DNA of 21,215 nucleotides from JBCBSZ01 sp039197885 (GCA_039197885.1 JBCCTY010000037.1:1-21215); one strand, 5' to 3'. Positions 13,829 to 21,215 are shown, numbered from the stretch's first letter. The notes: generated from the sequence alone by a model not told the origin. A program made the numbers and translations.

Positions 13829-14332
13829 ATGATCAACGCCGTCGATCCGGCGCTCACCGAGACCGCGAGCGAATCGGCGCTCTTCGACGGACTCGGGGGC
13901 GATGCGTTCCTCCAGCTCCTGGTCGCGCAGCTGCGCTTCCAGGATCCGCTGGCGCCCACCGATCCGGCCTCCATGCTCGAACAGACGTCGCAGTTCGCGA
14001 ACGTCGAGGCCGTCCAGAAGCTCAACGATCTGCAGACCCAGCTCCTCGGCTTCTCGCAGTTCCAGGCCGCGGCGTCGCTCATCGGCTCCGAGGTCACCGC
14101 CGAGGACCCGAACCTCGGGCCGGTGGCGGGGCTGGTCGTCGGCGTCACGGCGACGTCGACCGGTCCGATCCTCCGCTTCGCCGACGGCACCGAGATCGAC
14201 GTCCAGGACGTCATCCAGGTCGATGCCCTCGGCGCCGGCCAGCTCGTCTCCGACAGCTCTCCGACCACCACCACGCCATCCGCGCAGCCCGCGACCGATG
14301 GCGCCACCGACGAAGGGACCTCCTCACCATGA
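13829..14332 (+). CDS. flgD: Flagellar hook cap (assembly) protein FlgD
   Basis: FlgD caps the growing hook and guides FlgE subunits into place. The 167-residue product has the diagnostic N-terminal FLQLLVAQLRFQDPLAPTDPASMLEQTSQFANVEAVQKLNDL segment and a short C-terminal part (SLIGSEVTAEDP...) corresponding to the first Tudor-like strands; the second Ig-like half seen in longer FlgD proteins is missing, so this is a short form. A threonine/serine/alanine tail ends it. ATG 13829 follows GGAGG after seven bases. The stop overlaps flgE as ATGA. Confidence 0.93.
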   Translation: MINAVDPALTETASESALFDGLGGDAFLQLLVAQLRFQDPLAPTDPASMLEQTSQFANVEAVQKLNDLQTQLLGFSQFQAAASLIGSEVTAEDPNLGPVAGLVVGVTATSTGPILRFADGTEIDVQDVIQVDALGAGQLVSDSSPTTTTPSAQPATDGATDEGTSSP

Positions 14333-15555
14333 TGCGCTCGATGTTCTCCGGAGTGTCCGGCCTGCGCTCTCACCAGACGATGATGGACGTGGTCGGCAAC
14401 AACATCTCGAACGTCAACACGCCGGGCTTCAAGGCGTCGCAGGTGACGTTCACCGAGACGCTCTCGCAGATCCTGCGTGGTCCGGCGGGTGCCACCGATA
14501 CTCGTGGTGGCATCAACCCGATCCAGATCGGGCTCGGAGTGAAGGTCGCCGGCGTCGAGGGCATCTTCACCCAGGGCGCGTCGCAGGTGACCGGTCGGAC
14601 GACCGACCTCGCCATCCAGGGTTCCGGCTTCTTCGTCGTCGAGAACGGTGACGATCAGCTGTTCACCCGGAACGGTGCCTTCAGCTTCGACGAGATCGGC
14701 AACCTGGTGAACACCCAGGGCCTCGTGGTCCAGGGCTGGGAGGCCGACGCCGGTGGAGCGGTCGACACGACGGCGCCGATCGACGACATCCGGCTGCCGA
14801 TCGGGCAGGTGATCGATCCGATCACCACCACCCAGGTCGACGTCGGCGGCAACCTGAGCGCCGATGCCATCGTCGGCGACGTGGCGACGTCGTCGATCAA
14901 CGTCTACGACTCCGTCGGCAACGCCCACGAGGTCGTCTTCACGATGACCAAGACGGCGGCGAACACCTGGGGCGCGGTGGCCTCGATCGCGGGGACCAAC
15001 TACACCATCACACCGAACACGATCACCTTCAACACCGACGGCACGCTGGCCGCGCCGGCGAACATGGTGTTCTCGGGCTTCACGCCGCCCGGAGCTGCGC
15101 CGATGACCTTCACCGCCGTGCTCAACGGGCCATCGCCGCTGGTGCAGTTCGGTGGTCCGGGCACGATGGAGGCCGTGTCGCAGGACGGCCAGGCCATCGG
15201 CTTCCTCCGTGACTTCGCCATCGCCGACGACGGTTCGATCTTCGGTCAGTTCTCCAACGGCGAGAGCAAGGTGCTCGGCCAGGTCGCGACGGCGTCGTTC
15301 AACAACCCGGCCGGCCTGCAGCGCCAGGGCGACTCGACGTTCATCCAGACCACCAACTCGGGTGAGCCGCTGGTCGGCACCGCCGGCAGCGGCAACCGCG
15401 GACTGCTCTCGGCGGGCACGCTCGAGATGTCGAACGTCGATCTGGCCCGCGAGTTCACGAACCTGATCATCGCCCAGCGCGGCTTCCAGGCGAACTCCCG
15501 GGTCATCACCACCTCCGACGAGATGCTCTCGGAGCTGGTGAACCTCAAGCGATGA
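14329..15555 (+). CDS. flgE: Flagellar hook protein FlgE
   Basis: FlgE builds the hook that joins rod and filament. The 408-residue protein begins MMRSMFSGVSGLRSHQ and has the rod/hook N-terminal signature VVGNNISNVNTPGFKAS, the D1-type strand TDLAIQGSGFFVVENG, variable central domains (about 165-320), and the C-terminal helix EMSNVDLAREFTNLIIAQRGFQANSRVITTSDEMLSELVNLKR. Length is usual for a simple FlgE. Start ATG 14329 overlaps the flgD stop. A stable hairpin lies 26 bases after the stop, suggesting that a transcription unit ends or is attenuated here. Confidence 0.96.
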   Translation: MMRSMFSGVSGLRSHQTMMDVVGNNISNVNTPGFKASQVTFTETLSQILRGPAGATDTRGGINPIQIGLGVKVAGVEGIFTQGASQVTGRTTDLAIQGSGFFVVENGDDQLFTRNGAFSFDEIGNLVNTQGLVVQGWEADAGGAVDTTAPIDDIRLPIGQVIDPITTTQVDVGGNLSADAIVGDVATSSINVYDSVGNAHEVVFTMTKTAANTWGAVASIAGTNYTITPNTITFNTDGTLAAPANMVFSGFTPPGAAPMTFTAVLNGPSPLVQFGGPGTMEAVSQDGQAIGFLRDFAIADDGSIFGQFSNGESKVLGQVATASFNNPAGLQRQGDSTFIQTTNSGEPLVGTAGSGNRGLLSAGTLEMSNVDLAREFTNLIIAQRGFQANSRVITTSDEMLSELVNLKR

Positions 15556-15580
15556 CCGAGCTGAGGTGACCTGACATGGA

Positions 15581-15607
15581 CGGCCCGGGCCCGAGTGGTC
15601 CGGGCCG
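15581..15607 (+). terminator. Hairpin after flgE, terminator or attenuator candidate
   Basis: CGGCCCGG (15581-15588) is the exact complement of CCGGGCCG (15600-15607), giving an 8-bp all-GC stem with an 11-base loop, 26 bases after the flgE stop. No T-tract follows. The 170-base gap from 15556 to 15725 holds this hairpin and no gene that I can support; a promoter for flbD-motA-motB-fliL may lie in it but none is clear. Confidence 0.45.
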
Positions 15608-15725
15608 CTCCGCGTCCGGGCGGGTCGCTTACCTGCATCCCGTTCGGACCGACAGGAGAACGTGACATCGCAACGTCGGCACAGGACGCGCCGGCGACCA
15701 GGTCCAGGCCACATGGAGGTGCGCC

Positions 15726-15983
15726 GTGATCCTCGTCCACCGTCTCAAGGGTGAGCCGCTGTTCGTCAACAGCGACCTCATCGACACGATCGAAGCCACG
15801 CCCGACACCGTCCTGAGCCTCGTCGACGGCCGCAAGCTCGTCGTCTCGGAGCCTCCGGACGACGTCGTGGACGCGATCCGCCGCTACCGCGCCTCGGTCA
15901 TCGTCGCCACCGACGAGCTCCGCGAGGTGGCGGGACAGACCGCCGACCTCGTCGTGTTGCCGACGGCCGTCGAATCGGACTAG
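15726..15983 (+). CDS. flbD: FlbD/SwrD family motility protein
   Basis: The 85-residue product matches the short FlbD (SwrD) family: MILVHRLKGEPLFVNSDLIDTIEATPDTVLSLVDGRKLVVSE has the typical VNxDLIxxIExxPDTxIxLxxGxxxxVxE pattern. In Bacillus the homologue raises flagellar power and supports swarming; it sits before motA in many genomes, as here. Soluble, no signal peptide. GTG 15726 follows GGAGG after six bases. It ends three bases before motA. Confidence 0.9.
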   Translation: MILVHRLKGEPLFVNSDLIDTIEATPDTVLSLVDGRKLVVSEPPDDVVDAIRRYRASVIVATDELREVAGQTADLVVLPTAVESD

Positions 15984-15986
15984 CCG

Positions 15987-16772
15987 ATGGATCCCCTCAC
16001 CCTCATCGGCCTCGCGCTGATCCTCGTCGCGATCGTCGCCTCGACGATCATGGACGGGAACAGCTTCGGTGGGCTGATCGGTCCGTCGTCGCTCGTCATG
16101 GTGCTCTTCGGTGCCATGGGCGGCGCGCTCGCCGGCTTCCGCATGGCCGACGCCGCGAAGCTGCCCAAGGGCCTGATCATCGCGTTCACCGGATCGCCCC
16201 CCGAACCCGACGCCGTGGTCACCCAGCTCATGAACTTCGCCGAGGCCGCCCGGCGCGAGGGCATCCTCGCCCTGGAGCAGGGCATCGCCGAGGTCGACGA
16301 CGCCTTCATGAAGTCCGGCCTCCAGATGGTCGTCGACGGCGTCGAGGGCGACGTCGTCCGCGACGTGCTCGAGACCGAGATCGAGTCGATGGACGCCCGC
16401 CACGGCCTCGTCATCGACCTGTTCGCCAAGCTGGCCCAGTACGCCCCGGTGATGGGCCTGATCGGCACCGTCATCGGCCTGATCAACATGCTCGGCAACC
16501 TGTCCGATCCCGAGTCGCTCGGCTCGGGCATGGCCCTCGCCCTGCTCACCACGCTCTACGGCTCGTTCTTCTCGAACGCGATCTTCAACCCCATCGCGGC
16601 CAAGCTGAAGCGCCTCCACGCGATGGAGATCGCCGCCCGTGAGCTCACGGTCGAGGGGATCATGGCCGTGCGCGAGGGAGCGAGCCCCCGCCTGCTCGTC
16701 GAGAAGCTCGAGGCTCGCCTCGAGCCGGCCCAGCGGGTCGGTGCCAAGGCCCGCATGGGCGACGCGGCCTGA
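15987..16772 (+). CDS. motA: Flagellar stator protein MotA
   Basis: MotA surrounds MotB in the stator and converts ion flow into torque on the rotor. The 261-residue protein has four membrane spans (about 4-22, 28-48, 150-172 and 185-205), including the GGLIGPSSLVMVLFGAMGG pair and the conserved LAQYAPVMGLIGTVIGLINML helix with the proline known to matter for ion flow. The large cytoplasmic loop carries RREGILALEQ and other charged residues that contact FliG. Length and layout are normal. It starts three bases after flbD and ends 11 bases before motB. Confidence 0.96.
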   Translation: MDPLTLIGLALILVAIVASTIMDGNSFGGLIGPSSLVMVLFGAMGGALAGFRMADAAKLPKGLIIAFTGSPPEPDAVVTQLMNFAEAARREGILALEQGIAEVDDAFMKSGLQMVVDGVEGDVVRDVLETEIESMDARHGLVIDLFAKLAQYAPVMGLIGTVIGLINMLGNLSDPESLGSGMALALLTTLYGSFFSNAIFNPIAAKLKRLHAMEIAARELTVEGIMAVREGASPRLLVEKLEARLEPAQRVGAKARMGDAA

Positions 16773-16783
16773 CGGACGACGCC

Positions 16784-17959
16784 ATGGCCCGCAAGCAGAA
16801 GTGTCCCGAGGTCGAGCAGGACAACTTCATGACCACGTACGCCGACATGGTGACGTTGCTCATGGCCTTCTTCGTGCTGCTCTTCGCGATGTCGACGGTC
16901 GACGAGGCCAAGTTCATCGTCCTGCTGAAGGGCCTCGAGGAGAACTTCGGCAACGCGACGCTCCAGAGCGGTGTACTCAACGGTGGCGAGAGCATCCTCG
17001 GCGCCAACCTCGCGGCGGGCAGCGCCATCCCCGTTCCCGGTGGCTCGCTGTTCCTCGAAGCCTCGGACCAGGTGCTCGAGAACGGCACGGAAGAGGGGGC
17101 CGAGGCCGGCAACGGGGGTACGACGGGCACCGAGGAGTCCGGTCCGGAGCCGGACCCGGAGGATCCGCCACCGCCCGTCGAGGGCGAGCCCGACGATGCG
17201 TTCCTCGATCGCGAGGAGCTCCGTCAGTTGCAGGAGCGGCTCGAGAGCATCCTCGAGCAGGAGGGTCGCCGCGACGACGTGAACTTCCGCTTCGACGAGC
17301 GAGGCCTCGTGATCTCGGTCGCGACCGACGACGTGCTCTTCGCGAGCGGCAGCTCCGAGCTCAACGACGCCGATGGCGTGCTCGAGGTGATCGCTCCGGA
17401 GATCGCGACGTTCCCGAACGCGGTGTTCGTCGACGGTCACACCGACGACATCCCGTTCCCCGGCCTCGACTTCACCAACCGGGACCTGTCCGCCGAGCGG
17501 GCGCTCGCCGTCGCCGCGGAGCTCGAGCGGAACTACGGCATCGCACCGGACCGGCTGATCCCGGCCGGGTACGGCGAGTGGCGCCCGATCGCCGACAACT
17601 CCACCGAGGAAGGCCGTGCCGTCAACCGTCGCGTCGAGCTGGTCATCGCGGCTGACCAGACCGGCTCGGTCGATGGCTTCCTGGACGATCCCGACGCACC
17701 CGAGTCGGCACCGACCGACACCCCGGAGCCCGCACCCGCCGACGAGGGTGCGGCGTCCGACGGCCCGGAGGTCCTCATCGGTGACGGCACCGGCGAGGGC
17801 GTCTTCGACGACCTGCTGCCCACCGCCCCCTCATCATCGGACGGCGAGGTGCCGATCACCCCCTCATCGTCGGACGGCGAGGTGCCGATCGTCCCCTCAT
17901 CATCGGACGGCGAGGTGCCGATCGGAACAGGGGCGCCGACCGACGGCGCCGGGAGCTGA
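16784..17959 (+). CDS. motB: Flagellar stator protein MotB with repeat-bearing C-terminal tail
   Basis: MotB anchors the stator to peptidoglycan and carries the ion-binding aspartate. The 391-residue protein has the single membrane span TTYADMVTLLMAFFVLLFAMS with Asp21 as the ion-binding residue, a low-complexity acidic linker (about 95-140) and an OmpA/MotB domain (about 165-292) with VDGHTDD, LSAERALAVAAEL, GYGEWRPIADNSTEEGRAVNRRVEL. About 100 residues follow that domain, which most MotB proteins lack; they are acidic and proline-rich and include three copies of an 11-residue unit PSSSDGEVPIx. The start is ATG 16784; the ribosome binding site is weak. Asparagine/aspartate pattern does not settle proton versus sodium use. 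Confidence 0.94.
   Translation: MARKQKCPEVEQDNFMTTYADMVTLLMAFFVLLFAMSTVDEAKFIVLLKGLEENFGNATLQSGVLNGGESILGANLAAGSAIPVPGGSLFLEASDQVLENGTEEGAEAGNGGTTGTEESGPEPDPEDPPPPVEGEPDDAFLDREELRQLQERLESILEQEGRRDDVNFRFDERGLVISVATDDVLFASGSSELNDADGVLEVIAPEIATFPNAVFVDGHTDDIPFPGLDFTNRDLSAERALAVAAELERNYGIAPDRLIPAGYGEWRPIADNSTEEGRAVNRRVELVIAADQTGSVDGFLDDPDAPESAPTDTPEPAPADEGAASDGPEVLIGDGTGEGVFDDLLPTAPSSSDGEVPITPSSSDGEVPIVPSSSDGEVPIGTGAPTDGAGS
17825..17923 (+). repeat. Three tandem 33-bp repeats at the 3' end of motB
   Basis: Three consecutive 33-bp units (17825-17857, 17858-17890, 17891-17923) encode xPSSSDGEVPI, where x is Ala, Thr or Val. They differ by only a few bases, mainly in the first codon and one serine codon, and use TCA serine codons that are otherwise rare in this GC-rich DNA. 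The high DNA identity suggests recent expansion. Confidence 0.9.
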
Positions 17960-17962
17960 GAG

Positions 17963-18451
17963 ATGGCCAAGAAGAAGAAGAAGGGCGCCGACGACGAGGA
18001 GTCGGGCGGCAGCAAGCTCGACATCAAGAAGATCGCGATCGGCGCGGTGATCGCCGCGGTCGTCTACACCCAGGTCCTCGCGGGCGGCGGGAGCGCCGAG
18101 CCGGTCGAGGCCGGACCGACGACGCTGCCCGAACCGGTCGAGGGGATCGTCCTCGACGCCGGCCAGGTGCGGGTGACCCTCGCCGACGACGATCCCCACT
18201 TCGCCCTCGTGTCGATGGCGGTGGTGATGGAGGAGTCGGCCGACCAGGTCGCCGTCGAGAACCGTCTCCCGATCCTGCTCGACGCCGCTGTCGACGAGGT
18301 GTCCGCCTTCACGATGAACGAGATCAAGGACCCCAACGGACCGGAGAACCTCCGGACGGCGCTCACCGATCGGGCCGACCAGATCTTCAACACCGAAGGC
18401 GAGCAGGTCGCCGTCGTGCGGGTGGTGCTCACCGAGCTGATCGTCCAGTAG
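17963..18451 (+). CDS. fliL: Flagellar basal-body-associated protein FliL
   Basis: FliL surrounds the stator and strengthens its engagement. The 162-residue product has a lysine-rich start (MAKKKKKGADDEE), one short membrane span (about 25-42, IAIGAVIAAVVYTQVLAG) and a C-terminal periplasmic domain (about 60-160) with GIVLDAGQVRVTLADDDPHFALVSMAVVMEE, DEVSAFTMNEIKDPNGPENLRTALTDRADQIF and VVRVVLTELIVQ, the last being the typical FliL ending (V..V.F..F..Q). It begins three bases after motB and continues that unit. The next gene, fliM, is 121 bases further. Confidence 0.9.
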   Translation: MAKKKKKGADDEESGGSKLDIKKIAIGAVIAAVVYTQVLAGGGSAEPVEAGPTTLPEPVEGIVLDAGQVRVTLADDDPHFALVSMAVVMEESADQVAVENRLPILLDAAVDEVSAFTMNEIKDPNGPENLRTALTDRADQIFNTEGEQVAVVRVVLTELIVQ

Positions 18452-18572
18452 CGGGCATCGACCGACCCGTCCTCGAGCTCGCGCTCCGGAGGCGTCGCGA
18501 CGCAACTCCTCATCCCGCCGCGCCTGCGGTCGACCTCACGTGCAGGAACCGGTACGGGAGGCTCGGACGACC

Positions 18573-19550
18573 ATGGCGGGTGCGAAGCTCAGCCAGGCAG
18601 AGATCGATGCGCTGCTGAACTCCATGAACGACGCTCCGGAGGACGTCGGGGCTGGGGAGCAGGAGCAGCTCGTCGCGTTCGACTTCCGCCGCCCGTCGAA
18701 GTTCGCTCGTGAGCACCTGCGCAGCCTCGAGACGGCCCACGAGGTGTTCGTTCGTCGGTCGACGGGCCTGTTGACCCAGGCCCTCCGGTCGGTCATCACA
18801 CTCGAGCCGGTCTCGACCGACCAGATCACCTACGAGGACTACACCCGTTCGATCCCGACGCCGTCGGTGATCACCACCTTCTCCGTGGCGCCGCTGCCGG
18901 GATCGGTCGTGATGGAGATGTCGACGCAGATGGGCCTCACGCTCATCGATCGCCTGCTCGGCGGTCTCGGTACGCCCATCCCGATGCGCCGGCCGACCGA
19001 GCTCGAGAGCGGGCTCCTGCTCGACCTGATGGGTCATCTCCGCTCGGCCCTCGAGGAGGCGCTCGCCCCGCTCGCCGCGGTCAACCCGGAGATCGAGAAC
19101 ATCGAGTTCAACCCGCAGTTCGTGCAGGCCGTCCCGCCGAACGAGATGGTGCTGATGCTGACCTATCAGCTGGTGCTGCAGTCGACGAACCGGACCGAGG
19201 GCCTGCTGTCGATCTGCTATCCGTTCAGCACCCTCGCGCCGGCGATGAGCCAGCTCGAGGCCCACGTCTGGCGTCAGAACGGTCCCGACCTCGAGGAGGG
19301 CGAGGAGCGACCTCGTCCTCTCCGCGAGCTGCTGCCCGACGTCGAGGTGCCGTTGAGCGTGCAGCTGCGCGCCTCGTCGGTCCCCGCTGTCGACATCGCT
19401 CAGCTGCGGGCCGGCGACGTCATCCGCCTCGAGCACCGCGTCGACGAGCCTGCCGTCGGAGTGATCGGCGATCGGCCGGTCCTGACCGGGCGGATCGGCC
19501 GCCAGGGTCGCCGCCTCGCCGTGCAGATCGCCCAGTGGGGTGAGCAGTGA
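18573..19550 (+). CDS. fliM: Flagellar motor switch protein FliM
   Basis: FliM forms the middle of the C ring and receives the CheY-P signal that changes rotation. The 325-residue protein has the N-terminal CheY-binding peptide LSQAEIDALLNSM (residues 6-18), a short linker, the CheC-like middle domain with GGLG at 130-133 (contacting FliG) and a C-terminal SpoA domain (about 260-320, LSVQLRASSVPAVDIAQLRAGDVIRLEHRVDEP). ATG 18573 is preferred to GTG 18540 because GGGAGG lies upstream at 18556-18561 (spacing 11) and the motif then sits at the normal distance from the start. The 121-base gap before it (18452-18572) shows no gene. The stop overlaps fliY (GTGA). Confidence 0.96.
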   Translation: MAGAKLSQAEIDALLNSMNDAPEDVGAGEQEQLVAFDFRRPSKFAREHLRSLETAHEVFVRRSTGLLTQALRSVITLEPVSTDQITYEDYTRSIPTPSVITTFSVAPLPGSVVMEMSTQMGLTLIDRLLGGLGTPIPMRRPTELESGLLLDLMGHLRSALEEALAPLAAVNPEIENIEFNPQFVQAVPPNEMVLMLTYQLVLQSTNRTEGLLSICYPFSTLAPAMSQLEAHVWRQNGPDLEEGEERPRPLRELLPDVEVPLSVQLRASSVPAVDIAQLRAGDVIRLEHRVDEPAVGVIGDRPVLTGRIGRQGRRLAVQIAQWGEQ

Positions 19551-20602
19551 GCGGGCTCGATCCGGAGATCGCCGACACGCTCGGCGAGGTCGGCAACATC
19601 ATGATGGGTGCGGGCGCGACCAACCTCGCGTCACTCCTCGGCGAGCGCGTCGACATCACCGCGCCCGTCATCCTCTCGGGTGACTCCCAGGAGGTGTGGC
19701 CCGAGGGCCAGGCACTCCTCGTGCAGCTCTCGATGGTCGGCGCCGTGTCGGGTGACAGCGTCTTCGTGCTCCCGGCTGCGGATGTCGAGGTCATCGTCGA
19801 CATCATGTGCGCAGGGATGGACCTCACCCCGGAGGACATCCTCGGGGAGATGGGCCTCTCCGCCGTCGGTGAGGCCATGAACCAGCTGATGGCCGGTTCG
19901 GCCATCGCTCTGTCCGACGTGCTCGGTGACCTGGTCGACATCACCCCGCCCGAGCTGACGGTGCTCGAGTCGATCAGCGATCTGGGACCCATCGGGACCG
20001 ACAAGCTCCGGATCCGGTTCGACGTGAAGATCGGTGAGCGTCTGCACGGTCAGCTGTCGTGGCTGATCCCCGACGACTTCGCCAGCCAGCTCGTCGATCG
20101 GGTGACGACCGGCATGGGCGGCGGCAGTGGCCAGGCTGCTGCCGACCGGGTCGCCGAGAACGTGAGCCCCCCGGCCACGGAGCCCACTCCGGAACCGGCC
20201 CCTGCCCCGCCGCCTGCTGCCCCGGCCCCTGCTGCCCCGGCCCCTGCCGCCCCGCCCGCGGCTCCGGCGCCCGCCGCCCCACCCGTGCAGGTCTCGCCCG
20301 CGACCTACCCCGAGCTGTCGGCCGTCACCCAGCCGGCGTCACCGGCCGACCTGGCGCTGCTCTCCGACGTCGCGCTGAGCGTCACCGTCGAGCTGGGCCG
20401 CACCCTCCTGCCCGTCCGTGACGTGCTGGATCTCGCCGAAGGGAGCGTCGTCGAGCTCGACCGACCTGCCGGTGCTCCGGTCGACATCCTGGTGAACGGC
20501 ACGCTCGTCGCCCGCGGCGATGTGGTCGTCGTCGACGACGAGCTCGGTGTCCGCATCAGCGAGGTGCTGCAGCCCGAGGAACGCCGCCGTGCGGCCGGTT
20601 GA
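19547..20602 (+). CDS. fliY: Flagellar motor switch phosphatase FliY (CheC-FliN fusion)
   Basis: FliY combines a CheC-type CheY-P phosphatase with a FliN rotor domain. In this 351-residue protein both phosphatase sites fit D/S-x3-E-x2-N-x22-P: Asp10, Glu14, Asn17, Pro40 and Ser105, Glu109, Asn112, Pro135. A proline/alanine linker (about 194-250) leads to the FliN/SpoA domain (about 265-345, VALSVTVELGRTLLPVRDVLDLAEGSVVELDRPAGAPVDILVNGTLVARGDVVVVDDELGVRI). Bacillus FliY carries an N-terminal EIDALL CheY-binding peptide; this protein starts directly at the phosphatase domain and lacks it. GTG 19547 overlaps the fliM stop. Confidence 0.93.
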   Translation: MSGLDPEIADTLGEVGNIMMGAGATNLASLLGERVDITAPVILSGDSQEVWPEGQALLVQLSMVGAVSGDSVFVLPAADVEVIVDIMCAGMDLTPEDILGEMGLSAVGEAMNQLMAGSAIALSDVLGDLVDITPPELTVLESISDLGPIGTDKLRIRFDVKIGERLHGQLSWLIPDDFASQLVDRVTTGMGGGSGQAAADRVAENVSPPATEPTPEPAPAPPPAAPAPAAPAPAAPPAAPAPAAPPVQVSPATYPELSAVTQPASPADLALLSDVALSVTVELGRTLLPVRDVLDLAEGSVVELDRPAGAPVDILVNGTLVARGDVVVVDDELGVRISEVLQPEERRRAAG

Positions 20603-20629
20603 CGTCGTCCCCGCGGTCAGGAGACCGAC

Positions 20630-21112
20630 GTGGACGTGATCTCGGCGGGTGCCCTCGCTCGCCTCATCGTCTCGGTCGTCGTCATCGTCGTGGCCCTCCT
20701 CGGGGTCAAGCGATGGGCGGACCGGTCCGGCAGCCGCCAGCGCGGCGGAGTGCGCGTCCTCTCGCGGGTGCCCGTGGCCCGCGGTGCGGCCGTCGCCCTC
20801 GTCGAGGTTGGTCGTCGGCACTACCTCCTCGGTGCCGGTGAGCAGGGCGTCACCCTGATCGATCGCCTCGACGGTGATGACCTCGAGGCGTTGGGGCTGG
20901 ATGAGCCGGACGACGCCGAGAGCGCAGCGACCGAGCAGCGTCGGGCCTGGGACGGCCCCGGTGGCGTCGAGCCGCCGGCACCGGGCTCGCTCGCGTACGT
21001 CGACATCTCCACCGGAGGAAGCGTCGGGCCAGGGATCGGCCCGCTGGAGCGCCTGCGTCGCATGACGCTGCGGGCGCCCGGCAGGGTTCGATCCGGCGGC
21101 CCCGGTGCCTGA
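20630..21112 (+). CDS. fliO: Flagellar export protein FliO
   Basis: FliO is a bitopic membrane protein that helps assemble the FliP ring of the export gate. The 160-residue product has one membrane span (about residues 8-25, LARLIVSVVVIVVALLGV) followed by a small cytoplasmic domain with the family pattern VRVLSRVPVARGAAVALVEVGRRHYLLGAGEQGVTLIDRL. The rest (about 85-160) is low complexity. GTG 20630 follows AGGAG after six bases. fliP would be expected directly downstream, but only about 100 bases are left in the window and they hold a repeat. Confidence 0.9.
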   Translation: MDVISAGALARLIVSVVVIVVALLGVKRWADRSGSRQRGGVRVLSRVPVARGAAVALVEVGRRHYLLGAGEQGVTLIDRLDGDDLEALGLDEPDDAESAATEQRRAWDGPGGVEPPAPGSLAYVDISTGGSVGPGIGPLERLRRMTLRAPGRVRSGGPGA

Positions 21113-21147
21113 CCCCAGCGCCCGGTCCCGCCTCCTCGCGCCCTCTA

Positions 21148-21170
21148 CATGGCGTCGCCTCGGTCGCACG
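21148..21170 (+). repeat. Direct repeat, copy 1 (23 bp)
   Basis: This 23-bp sequence, starting CATGGCGTCGCC, recurs exactly at 21193-21215. The copies begin 45 bases apart, and the stretch before each copy is also similar (CTCnnCGCnCCCTC). It lies 36 bases after the fliO stop. Confidence 0.85.
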
Positions 21171-21192
21171 ACTCGGCTCCACGCTCCCTCCG

Positions 21193-21215
21193 CATGGCGT
21201 CGCCTCGGTCGCACG
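21193..21215 (+). repeat. Direct repeat, copy 2 (23 bp), cut by the window end
   Basis: Exact copy of 21148-21170. The window stops at its last base, so more copies may follow. The 103 bases after fliO (21113-21215) contain no gene that I can support. Confidence 0.85.

Noticed and set aside
13603..15714. Minus-strand 703-codon open frame
   Set aside because: Antisense to flgD and flgE, which are unmistakable; composition is that of a shadow frame.
15662..15754. Possible 30-codon gene starting GTG 15662 behind AGGAG
   Set aside because: It overlaps flbD out of frame, encodes only an Arg/Pro-rich peptide and has no supporting pattern.
20160..20300. Pro/Ala repeats in fliY as a significant DNA repeat
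   Set aside because: Short GCCCCGGCCCCTGC units encode an ordinary flexible linker between the CheC and FliN domains; no sign of a separate element.

Overview
The window is high-GC DNA with GTG starts, tight ATGA/GTGA gene overlaps and leaderless-looking promoters. It carries a DUF3566 membrane protein followed by tRNA-Ile(GAT), the arrangement usually found just after gyrA in Actinobacteria, and a maleylpyruvate-isomerase-like DinB-fold protein of the mycothiol type. Together with a complete-looking flagellar locus this suggests a motile actinobacterium, most likely class Acidimicrobiia. That placement is inference; no 16S gene or marker in the window proves it.

Layout. Positions 46-1033 hold the DUF3566 protein, tRNA-Ile and a 46-residue single-span small protein. 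Positions 1064-2047 encode a saccharopine-dehydrogenase-like oxidoreductase. Positions 2285-3169 encode a flagellar sigma factor (FliA/WhiG family). Facing it on the minus strand are a FlgN-like chaperone and a coupled 70-residue unknown (3248-3891), a MDMPI/DinB-fold protein (3996-4730), a CtpE-like P-type ATPase (4740-7118) and a 55-residue membrane peptide coupled to it (7115-7282). lgt (7377-8228) is on the plus strand. From 8346 to 21112 everything is flagellar and on the plus strand: flgB, flgC, fliE, a 45-residue microprotein, fliI, fliJ, a lytic transglycosylase, fliK, flgD, flgE; then after a hairpin flbD/swrD, motA, motB, fliL; then fliM, fliY (CheC-type FliN) and fliO. The window ends in a 45-bp-spaced repeat just where fliP would be expected.

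How the genes work together. flgB/flgC/fliE build the rod base, flgD/flgE/fliK the hook and its length control, the transglycosylase probably opens peptidoglycan for the rod, fliI/fliJ power and gate export, motA/motB/fliL form the stator, fliM/fliY the switch, and fliO starts the export gate set. FliA would transcribe late genes and the FlgN-like protein would chaperone hook-junction proteins that are not encoded here.

Most interesting point. The FliM-type N-terminal motif (L/M)(S/T)Qx(E/D)IDAL(L/I/V)xxM, known in FliM and FliY as a CheY-binding peptide, appears three times at exactly the same residue positions (6-18): in FliM, at the N-terminus of the export ATPase FliI, and in a free-standing 45-residue microprotein encoded between fliE and fliI. 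FliY, which carries this motif in Bacillus, lacks it here. At the same spot the usual fliF-fliG-fliH block between fliE and fliI is missing. This looks like an undescribed redistribution of a motor-binding peptide, possibly linking export ATPase recruitment or CheY sequestration to the switch.
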